Assembly: GCF_905187505.1 (NCBI RefSeq)
Contig: NZ_CAJJIC010000090.1
Span: forward strand, 1-9,905
Reading direction: 5' to 3'
DNA length: 9,905 bases
Origin: an uncultured Mailhella sp.
Lineage (GTDB): Bacteria; Desulfobacterota; Desulfovibrionia; Desulfovibrionales; Desulfovibrionaceae
This document shows, piece after piece, positions 1-7,285 of the stretch (the stretch's first letter is position 1; every line of letters begins with the position of its first letter). Position numbers and translations under genes: made by a program. The notes under the pieces are model-generated. The model had not been told where the DNA came from. It saw nothing but the letters and a program-made list of their open reading frames with translations, and searched no databases.

Positions 1-45
1 GGGGAAGGAGGAAAGCCCTTTTTCAAAAGGGTTTCCTCCTTCCCC
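1..45 (-). terminator. Probable lepA intrinsic terminator hairpin, cut by the window edge
   Basis: A long inverted repeat begins about 22 bp after the lepA stop. Positions 1-14 pair with 32-45, then after one bulged base (15) positions 16-21 pair with 26-31, giving roughly 20 bp of stem and a 4-nt loop. Read on the minus strand, any U-tract would lie just beyond base 1, outside the window, so it cannot be confirmed. Downstream of the hairpin on the plus strand there is no T-run. The position right after lepA and the stem strength support a terminator for lepA, possibly shared with a gene outside the window. Confidence 0.65.
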
Positions 46-67
46 CGCCAGATCTCATTCTGTCTTT

Positions 68-1882
<1,815 letters not shown>

Positions 1883-1929
1883 GCGTCTCTGGGGTAGAAG
1901 TTGACGGCGTCTTTCACCGCGATGGCGAC

Positions 1930-1958
1930 ATGGTAACGCGCGGGGCGGTCATGTTCAA
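1930..1958 (-). promoter_or_regulatory. Candidate sigma70-like promoter for lepA
   Basis: On the minus strand, TTGAAC (1953-1958) and TACCAT (1930-1935) are separated by exactly 17 bp, placing a start near 1923 and leaving a leader of about 40 nt before lepA. Each box matches 4 of 6 consensus bases. No other good promoter lies in the 122-bp gap. Spacing and position are good but the boxes are only moderate. Confidence 0.4.
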
Positions 1959-2004
1959 GCGTCCGTGGCTGAACGAAGCGTCATGCGGCGCGCTGCCGCC
2001 CGTG

Positions 2005-2694
2005 TTATTTTTGCGTGCCGAAGCCGGGAATGGACAGCTTTTTTTCCAGCTTTGCCAGAAGCCAGGTGGCCGCGCTGACCATGACAAGGTAGTAGCACGC
2101 CGCCACGAGATAGACTTCCGTGGGACGGAACGTGCGTGAAACCAGCACTTTGGCTTCGCCGGTGAGCTCGATGCACGTGACGATGTATGCCAGCGAGGAG
2201 TATTTGATGAGATAGATGATTTCATTGCCGCAGCCGGGCAGGGCGCGACGCACGGCCTGCGGCACGATGACGGACCAGATGGTCTGCCAGCGCGTCATGC
2301 CGAGAGCCTGCGCAGCCTTGATCTGTCCCTGTCGTATGGAGAGCAGGGCGCCGCGCACGTATTCCGACTGGTAGGAGGCCGTGCACACGATGAAGCCTAT
2401 GAGCGCGGCCGCGTAGGGCGAGAGATAGATTTTCACGCCGGGCAGACTGGGCAGGCCGAAATACAGGATCATGAGCTGCACGGTGAGCGGCACGCCGCGT
2501 ATGACGGCCACCACCGCATCGGTGCCCCGGCGCATCCAGGGCGTGCCGAACACGCGCATGACGCCCATGACCACGCCGATGAAGCCGCCGATGAGCGAGG
2601 CGGGAATGATGAGCTGAAGACTCATCATGAGGCCTCTGTCCAGATAGGGCATGACGCGCCCGGTAAGGAAGTTCATGTCGATGAGGTCGAGCAT
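2005..2694 (-). CDS. Polar amino acid ABC transporter, permease B (HisM/GlnP type)
   Basis: This 229-residue inner-membrane permease belongs to the His/Glu/Gln/Arg (HAAT) permease family and is the second transmembrane half of the importer encoded by the four genes from 5082 down to here. Hydrophobic segments lie near residues 20-47, 58-80, 93-110 and 195-215. The family motif IRGVPL is at 65-70. The EAA coupling loop, which contacts the ATPase, runs over 120-148 (GQIKAAQALGM, then IVPQAVR). The C-terminus (KKLSIPGFG) resembles that of permease A. The chosen ATG is 2 bp after the ATPase stop, with an AGGAGG about 13 bases upstream; an upstream in-frame ATG would overlap the ATPase gene by 37 bases and is less likely. 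Translational coupling to the ATPase is expected. The exact substrate cannot be read from the sequence. Confidence 0.93.
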   Translation of the reverse strand: MLDLIDMNFLTGRVMPYLDRGLMMSLQLIIPASLIGGFIGVVMGVMRVFGTPWMRRGTDAVVAVIRGVPLTVQLMILYFGLPSLPGVKIYLSPYAAALIGFIVCTASYQSEYVRGALLSIRQGQIKAAQALGMTRWQTIWSVIVPQAVRRALPGCGNEIIYLIKYSSLAYIVTCIELTGEAKVLVSRTFRPTEVYLVAACYYLVMVSAATWLLAKLEKKLSIPGFGTQK

Positions 2695-2696
2695 GG

Positions 2697-3488
<792 letters not shown>

Positions 3489-3502
3489 GGTTTCTCCCGG
3501 CA

Positions 3503-4207
3503 TCACATGCCGGCGTTGCTGTAGCCGGGAATGCGGGCTTTTCGTTCGAGGCGGCGGAGCAGGGTCACGCCCGCCATGGTGATGGCGAAATAGATGAGTC
3601 CGGCGGTGATGTAGAGGGGCAGGTGCTCGTAGGTGCGCGAGGCCACGAAATGGGTGCGCGCCATGATCTCGGGCGTGCCGAGGGCAAAGCACATGGCCGA
3701 GTCCTTGAGAAGAATGGAATATTCGTTGGACCATCCGGGAATGGACAGTCTGAGTGCCTGGGGGAGAATGACGTGACGTATGGTCTGAAAGTCCGTCATG
3801 CCGAGCGCACGGCCCGCCTTGAGCTGGCCTGCCGGAAGGGACATGATGGCCCCGCGGAATATCTGGGACTGATAGGCCGCGCTGGTCATGCCGAGCACGA
3901 TGCATGAAGCTCCTATGGTACCCACGTCCAGTCCCATGAGGCCGAACAGACCGTAATAGAAAAGGAAAAGCAGAAGCAGGACGGGAACGCCGCGGAAGAA
4001 CCACACATAGAAGCTGACCAGAAAGGCGGCCGGTCTCGGAGCGTAGACCTGCGTGACGGCCATGGGCACGCCGAGGCAGAAGCCCAGAGAGAGCGCGCCT
4101 ATGACGAGAACGACGGTGACCAGCGTTCCTTCAAGAATGTAGGGGAAGGCTTCGATGATGGTGGAAAGAATGTGCACTGTTGAATCCGGTATGGATGAAG
4201 GGCTCAT
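3503..4207 (-). CDS. Polar amino acid ABC transporter, permease A (HisQ/GlnP type)
   Basis: This 234-residue HAAT-family inner-membrane permease is paralogous to permease B and presumably pairs with it. Hydrophobic segments lie near residues 25-50, 60-90, 98-112 and 196-216. The FRGVPVLLLL motif is at 71-80. The EAA loop is at about 119-152 (GQLKAGRALGM, then VILPQALR), and the C-terminus is KARIPGYSNAGM. The start is the least certain in the operon. The ATG at 4205-4207 has no clear Shine-Dalgarno. In-frame ATGs further upstream (at 4252 and 4318) would place a terminator-like hairpin or T-tract inside the coding region and add residues unlike the family. A GTG at residue 11 is a further option. 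The gene follows the binding-protein gene after 134 bp holding two terminator-like elements, so it is probably expressed at a lower level. Confidence 0.93.
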   Translation of the reverse strand: MSPSSIPDSTVHILSTIIEAFPYILEGTLVTVVLVIGALSLGFCLGVPMAVTQVYAPRPAAFLVSFYVWFFRGVPVLLLLFLFYYGLFGLMGLDVGTIGASCIVLGMTSAAYQSQIFRGAIMSLPAGQLKAGRALGMTDFQTIRHVILPQALRLSIPGWSNEYSILLKDSAMCFALGTPEIMARTHFVASRTYEHLPLYITAGLIYFAITMAGVTLLRRLERKARIPGYSNAGM

Positions 4208-4232
4208 GAAGGACGTCGGACGGGGAACCCGC

Positions 4233-4260
4233 AAAAAAAAAGCGCCCTGCATGAGCGCGC
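4233..4260 (-). terminator. Second terminator-like element before permease A
   Basis: On the minus strand an imperfect hairpin (4242-4260: GCGC/GCGC, one mismatch, two further pairs, 5-nt loop) runs straight into nine T (4233-4241). A longer alternative pairs 4242-4249 with 4279-4285, with one bulge. The stem is weak but the T-run is long. It ends about 26 nt before the permease A start. Confidence 0.4.
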
Positions 4261-4297
4261 GCCCGACCGGAATGCGGACAGGCGCGGAAGGGGCAAT

Positions 4298-4327
4298 AAA
4301 AAAAGGAGACCGGAACAACCGGTCTCC
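4298..4327 (-). terminator. Intrinsic terminator after the binding-protein gene
   Basis: On the minus strand, 15 nt after the binding-protein stop, there is a perfect 9-bp stem (GGAGACCGG / CCGGTCTCC, 4305-4313 with 4319-4327), a 5-nt loop and a run of seven T (4298-4304). This is a textbook rho-independent terminator. Since the cognate permease and ATPase genes follow on the same strand and no promoter is seen between, it probably acts as a partial terminator that sets a high ratio of receptor to membrane subunits. Confidence 0.88.
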
Positions 4328-4341
4328 CCGGTCCTGGCGTA

Positions 4342-5082
4342 TTACTTGGCGAGGTACTTGGCCTGAAGTTCCTTCCAGTAGGGATCGGCCTTCAGCTTGC
4401 GGTAGCCTTCGTTCACAAGGTTGAGAAGGTCCTTGTCGTCCTTGCGGATGGCCACGGCGAAGTTGTCGTCGGGAGCGAAGGTGCCCACGATCTTGACGGG
4501 CTTGCCCTTGTTGATGGCGTCGTTGGCGGGCGCGCTGTCGAGGGCTATGGCCTCGATGCGGCCGTTGAGCAGGTCTTCCACGGCGAGAGGCGCGGAATCG
4601 TAGAAGCGCAGCTCGTAGCTGAGCTTTTCTTCCATCTTCTTGGTTTCGAGCAGTTCATGCTCGTTGGTGCCGCGCTGCACGCCGAGCTTGGTGGGGCCGT
4701 GGATGGCCTGATCGGCGGTGAGCTTGGAATCGGCGGGAACCAGGATGACCTTCTGGATGGAGTAGTAGGGCTCGGAGAAGGCCACCACGGCGGCGCGTTC
4801 GGGAGAAACGCTCATGCCGGAGCAGACCATGTCGATCTTCTTGTTCATGAGGGCGGGCACGATGCCGTCCCAGTCCATGGGCTGATGCGTGACTTCAAAG
4901 CCCATGTGCTTGGCGATCCAGTCCATGGAATCCACGTCGAAGCCGGCGGGCTTGCCGTCTTCGCCGACGTAGGCGAAAGGAGGATAGTTGGCGTCGATGC
5001 CGTTGACATAGGTTTTCGCCTGGGCGCCGACGGCCATGCAGAGCACGGCGAAGGCCGCAAGGATGCAGGAAAGACGTTTCAT
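4342..5082 (-). CDS. Periplasmic polar amino acid-binding protein of ABC importer (SBP family 3)
   Basis: This 246-residue precursor is the periplasmic receptor that delivers an amino acid to permeases A and B. Residues 1-22 form a Sec signal peptide (MKRL, hydrophobic core, then VGAQA before K23) with no convincing lipobox, so it is soluble in the periplasm. The mature protein has the family 3 pattern: YPPFAYVGEDGKPAGFDVD near 33-51, MDWDGIVPAL near 69-78, and SVSPERAAVVAFSEPYY near 91-107. R96 is the expected ligand-carboxylate contact and D182 (in ALDSAPA) the likely amino-group contact. The start with GAGG five bases upstream is preferred over an in-frame ATG 25 codons upstream, which would include the promoter. 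Expression is expected from the promoter at 5129-5157. Specificity is unresolved; a basic or polar amino acid is plausible. Confidence 0.95.
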   Translation of the reverse strand: MKRLSCILAAFAVLCMAVGAQAKTYVNGIDANYPPFAYVGEDGKPAGFDVDSMDWIAKHMGFEVTHQPMDWDGIVPALMNKKIDMVCSGMSVSPERAAVVAFSEPYYSIQKVILVPADSKLTADQAIHGPTKLGVQRGTNEHELLETKKMEEKLSYELRFYDSAPLAVEDLLNGRIEAIALDSAPANDAINKGKPVKIVGTFAPDDNFAVAIRKDDKDLLNLVNEGYRKLKADPYWKELQAKYLAK

Positions 5083-5115
5083 GTGAGCCTCACGAAAAGA
5101 TTGAAAGTGATGATT

Positions 5116-5130
5116 TTCCCTGCGAGGGAA
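5116..5130. promoter_or_regulatory. Candidate operator: perfect 6-3-6 inverted repeat
   Basis: TTCCCT (5116-5121), GCG, AGGGAA (5125-5130) form a perfect inverted repeat. It overlaps the last two bases of the proposed -10 box and covers the expected transcription start of the importer operon, a position where a bound repressor would block initiation. It could alternatively form a small hairpin at the transcript's 5' end. The regulator is unknown. Confidence 0.35.
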
Positions 5131-5157
5131 TATATAAAAAAAAAGACCGGCAGGCAA
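5129..5157 (-). promoter_or_regulatory. Promoter of the amino acid importer operon
   Basis: On the minus strand, TTGCCT (5152-5157) and TATATT (5129-5134) are separated by 17 bp. The spacer contains nine consecutive T (5136-5144). The start would fall near 5122, giving a leader of about 40 nt. This is the best promoter-like sequence in the window and lies at the right distance from the binding-protein gene. Confidence 0.7.
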
Positions 5158-5231
5158 TACAAAGCCCGGGCGGAAGCGGCGATGGCCGCGTGTTTTGCGA
5201 GGTCGCGGGAAGAAGGCGCAGACGCGGGACG

Positions 5232-5255
5232 AAAAAAGGCGGCGAAGAAGCGCCG
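5232..5255 (-). terminator. Candidate terminator downstream of the thioesterase gene
   Basis: On the minus strand CGGCG (5251-5255), loop CTTCTT, CGCCG (5240-5244), two C and six T (5232-5237) make a small intrinsic terminator about 110 nt after the thioesterase stop. An overlapping, mutually exclusive 7-bp hairpin (5247-5253 with 5259-5265, GAAGCGC/GCGCTTC) shares part of the stem. Confidence 0.5.
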
Positions 5256-5324
5256 GATGCGCTTCGTCTTGCGCCGCGCCTCGGGGCGGGCCGAAGCCGG
5301 AACTGCGGCAGCAGGCTTCGTCAT

Positions 5325-5361
5325 CCGTCCGCGCGGTCCGGGGAACGACGCGGGCGGACGG
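5325..5361 (-). other. Inverted repeat just after the thioesterase stop, no U-tract
   Basis: CCGTCCGC (5325-5332) is perfectly complementary to GCGGACGG (5354-5361), with a 21-nt loop. It begins 4 bp after the stop codon on the minus strand. No T-run follows, so it may protect the transcript 3' end or pause polymerase rather than terminate it. Confidence 0.4.
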
Positions 5362-5365
5362 CGGA

Positions 5366-5800
5366 TCAGTCGTTTCCGGCTTCGGCCTTGGTTCCTGAGA
5401 GCTTTTCCTTTATCCATTCCGGCACGGCCACGGGACGACCTTCGCGGTTGACCACGGCGTGCAGGGTCATGCCTTCGCACAGAAGCTGCGTGCGGTCTTC
5501 GTTCCAGATTTCGTAGCGGAAGCGCACGGAGGCGCGCCGCCACTCCACGATGCGGGCGCAGATCTGCACGCGATCGTCGTAATGCGCAGGATGACGGTAG
5601 CGGCACTCCACCTCGCGCACGGGCAGCATGAAGCCCGCTTCTTCTATCTTTCCGTAGCCGAGTCCGGCTTCCCGGCACATCGCGCCGCGGGCTCTTTCAA
5701 AAAAGTGAATGTATTCGGCGTAGTATACGACGCCCATGGCGTCGGTCTCACCGTAGGAAACGTAGTGTGGAAGCCATGTTTCGGCAAAGGTTTCTTCCAT
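5366..5800 (-). CDS. Acyl-CoA thioesterase, YbgC/FadM-like hot-dog fold
   Basis: This 144-residue protein has the length of the 4-hydroxybenzoyl-CoA thioesterase/YbgC family, which hydrolyses acyl-CoA thioesters in the cytoplasm. The signature YGETDAMGVVYYAEYIHFFE at residues 16-35 matches the YbgC motif (Y-x-x-T-D-x-x-G-V-V-Y), with D20 the expected catalytic aspartate. The remainder shows the strand pattern of a hot-dog fold, including PVREVECRYRHPAHYDDRVQ near 60-79. The ATG at 5798-5800 follows GGAG by four bases. The reading frame extends much further upstream, but the added residues are R/S/A-rich and unlike the family. In E. coli ybgC sits with tol-pal; here it stands alone between ydfG and the importer, separated from both by terminator-like hairpins. 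The physiological acyl substrate cannot be told. Confidence 0.92.
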   Translation of the reverse strand: MEETFAETWLPHYVSYGETDAMGVVYYAEYIHFFERARGAMCREAGLGYGKIEEAGFMLPVREVECRYRHPAHYDDRVQICARIVEWRRASVRFRYEIWNEDRTQLLCEGMTLHAVVNREGRPVAVPEWIKEKLSGTKAEAGND

Positions 5801-5892
5801 GAGGCTCCATCCTTGGAATTGGAAAATGGTGGGGGACGGCCGGGGACACGGGCGCGTCGGGAGCGCTTTTCCGAAGCTCCGGCAGGTGAGGG

Positions 5893-5914
5893 AAAACGGG
5901 CGTTTTTCTGCCCG
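5893..5914 (-). terminator. Weak terminator-like hairpin in the ydfG-thioesterase gap
   Basis: On the minus strand CGGGC (5910-5914), an 8-nt loop, GCCCG (5897-5901) and four T (5893-5896). The stem is short and the T-run is short. It may be a backup to the hairpin at 5961-5996. It lies upstream of the thioesterase gene. Confidence 0.3.
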
Positions 5915-5960
5915 CTTGATGAAGCGGAGAGCGACGGCTCTGCCGGGCGTTCTTCGTGCA

Positions 5961-5996
5961 GAACAAACGCGCGCCTTCCCCTGAAGAAAGGCGCGC
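5961..5996 (-). terminator. Candidate terminator downstream of ydfG
   Basis: A perfect 9-bp GC-rich stem (5969-5977 with 5988-5996, GCGCGCCTT/AAGGCGCGC) with a 10-nt loop lies about 75 nt after the ydfG stop. On the minus strand it is followed by GTTTGTTC, an imperfect U-rich tail. Together with its location this suggests ydfG and the thioesterase gene are separate transcription units. Confidence 0.55.
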
Positions 5997-6071
5997 CTGC
6001 GGACGCGGGCGTGGCCGGTGCGGAAGCGCGCGGCCGGTCCCCGCGGGGATGGCATACCGCGCGCTTTGCGA

Positions 6072-6824
6072 CTACATGCCCTTTTTGACCAGAGGGCCGC
6101 TCGGGCACTGGCAGATGGGCATGATCTCCACGCGGTTGATGTTGATGTGGGCGGGGCGGTGCGTGACCCAGAACACGGTTTCGGCGATGTCCTGCGGCGT
6201 GATGGGGCTCGTGCCCTCATAGACGTTCGCGGCCTTCTCCGTGTCGCCGTGGAAGCGGACGATGGAAAATTCGCTTTCCGCAAGGCCGGGTTCGATGTTG
6301 GTCATGTGCACGTTGGTGCCGAGAAGGTCGGCGCGAAGCGACAGGCTGAACTGCTTCACGAAGGCCTTGGAACCGCAGTACACGTTTCCGCCCGCGTAGG
6401 GGTAGTTGCCCGCAATGGAGCCGAGCATGACGATGTGGCCGCGGTTGCGCGCCACCATGCCGGGCAGAACGGCCCGCGTGGCGTAGAGCAGGCCCTTGAT
6501 GTTGGTGTCGACCATGGCGTCCCAGTCGTCGAGATCGCATTCCTGCGCGGGGTCGAGTCCGAGAGCCGCTCCGGCGTTGTTCAGCAGCACGTCCACGTCG
6601 CTCCACTCGCCGGGCAGGTTGCCCAGGGTTTCCATGACGGCGCTTCTGTCGCGCATGTCGAGAGGAAGGGGCAGGAAGGCGTCGCCGAGCTCCTGATGCA
6701 GGGCGTCGAGGCGGTCTTTCCGGCGGCCCGTGCCGGCCACATGCCAGCCTTCGGCGGCGAACAGGCGCGCGGTGGCAAGGCCGAAGCCCGAAGTGGCGCC
6801 GGTGATGAGTATGTGCTTGGACAT
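6072..6824 (-). CDS. ydfG: NADP-dependent 3-hydroxy acid dehydrogenase, YdfG-type SDR
   Basis: This 250-residue classical short-chain dehydrogenase closely resembles E. coli YdfG, which oxidises 3-hydroxy acids such as L-allo-threonine and serine and reduces malonic semialdehyde to 3-hydroxypropionate. The cofactor motif TGATSGFG is at 8-15, and RR at 34-35 after the second strand indicates NADP preference. NNAG is at 82-85. The catalytic set is N108, S136, Y149 and K153 (YxxxK). YdfG-like stretches include TRAVLPGMVARNRGHI (116-131), YPYAGGNVY (141-149), NIEPGL and AHININRVEIMP near the C-terminus, the last being typical of this subfamily. AAGGAG six bases before the ATG fixes the start. A candidate promoter lies just upstream, and the gene is divergent from the CDF gene. 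In vivo substrate is inferred from the family. Confidence 0.94.
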   Translation of the reverse strand: MSKHILITGATSGFGLATARLFAAEGWHVAGTGRRKDRLDALHQELGDAFLPLPLDMRDRSAVMETLGNLPGEWSDVDVLLNNAGAALGLDPAQECDLDDWDAMVDTNIKGLLYATRAVLPGMVARNRGHIVMLGSIAGNYPYAGGNVYCGSKAFVKQFSLSLRADLLGTNVHMTNIEPGLAESEFSIVRFHGDTEKAANVYEGTSPITPQDIAETVFWVTHRPAHININRVEIMPICQCPSGPLVKKGM

Positions 6825-6858
6825 GGAACACTCCTTGCTTGGATGAATGAACGGGAAA

Positions 6859-6887
6859 ACGATAGCCGTTTTGAAAGGTCAAGGCAA
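6859..6887 (-). promoter_or_regulatory. Candidate sigma70-like promoter for ydfG
   Basis: On the minus strand TTGCCT (6882-6887) and TATCGT (6859-6864) are 17 bp apart. This is the same -35 hexamer as the importer promoter. The start would be near 6852, leaving a leader of about 27 nt containing the strong AAGGAG ribosome site. Confidence 0.5.
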
Positions 6888-7204
6888 CAGAATGTCGCGG
6901 GAAGGGCCGCTTGTGCGCAGTCGAGGGGAAAGGCTCCTCGGCCGGAGAACCGGCCGTGCTCCTTGTCGAACGCCCATGTGCCGGGACGGAAGGAGCAGAA
7001 GGGACGCGGAGCCGCACGACGTGCCCGGCGACGGGCTCGTGAACGGACGGCGCGCGCAGGGAATGCGGAGCGGGGCCCGCGATCTTCGACCTGCCGAAAG
7101 TCCCGTCGGGGACGCGGAAGGCCTTCCGGGGCAAAGGGAGAAAAGAGGGCCGTCCGACGCGTAAGGCCCCGGAAAAAGCGGCGCAGCCGAGGGCGGAGGC
7201 GTGC
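6888..7204. other. GC-rich divergent intergenic region with several inverted repeats, no gene recognised
   Basis: About 315 bp between the ydfG and CDF promoters hold no credible gene: open frames here are arginine-rich and extend from shadows of neighbouring genes. Four compact inverted repeats are visible. One is CGGCCGG-AGAA-CCGGCCG (6939-6956). The second is a two-part stem at 7015-7041 (CACGA/TCGTG and GCCCG/CGGGC, a 3-nt bulge, GCGA loop of GNRA type on the plus strand). The third is GTCCC-GTCG-GGGAC (7100-7113). The fourth is a 14-bp perfect palindrome CGGAAGGCCTTCCG (7115-7128). In DNA this rich in G and C some are expected by chance. Confidence 0.4.
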
Positions 7205-7233
7205 TTGACTCCGGGAGTTCACGTCATTAAAAG
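7205..7233 (+). promoter_or_regulatory. Candidate sigma70-like promoter for the CDF-rhtA unit
   Basis: TTGACT (7205-7210, 5 of 6 consensus) and TAAAAG (7228-7233, 4 of 6) are 17 bp apart on the plus strand, giving a start near 7240 and a leader of about 46 nt before the CDF gene. Confidence 0.55.
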
Positions 7234-7239
7234 AAGGGG

Positions 7240-7257
7240 TTCCGTCGCAGAACGGAA
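7240..7257. promoter_or_regulatory. Inverted repeat at the CDF transcription start/leader
   Basis: TTCCGT (7240-7245), six bases, ACGGAA (7252-7257) form a perfect 6-bp inverted repeat immediately downstream of the proposed -10 box. It could be an operator for a metal-responsive repressor or a leader hairpin; the sequence alone does not tell. Confidence 0.3.
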
Positions 7258-7285
7258 AACTTTCATACCCAAAGAGATGATTGTC

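Noticed and set aside
3489..4004. Upstream extension of the ATPase reading frame, which would suggest a permease-ATPase fusion
   Set aside because: The extension is out-of-frame translation of permease A and is Arg/His/Pro-rich. A good ribosome site and a normal GlnQ-type N-terminus occur at 3488.
4657..5451. 264-codon plus-strand open frame opposite the binding-protein gene and intergenic DNA
   Set aside because: It is antisense to the binding protein and continues through its promoter. Its composition is uneven and it has no recognisable motif.
5801..6283. Upstream extension of the thioesterase reading frame
   Set aside because: Added residues are R/S/A-rich, overlap the end of ydfG and include the hairpins between the genes. 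The ATG at 5800 has a ribosome site and gives the standard YbgC length.
6847..7164. Possible small plus-strand gene in the ydfG-CDF gap
   Set aside because: It starts inside the ydfG promoter region, is arginine-rich without hydrophobic pattern, and has no ribosome site or known motif.
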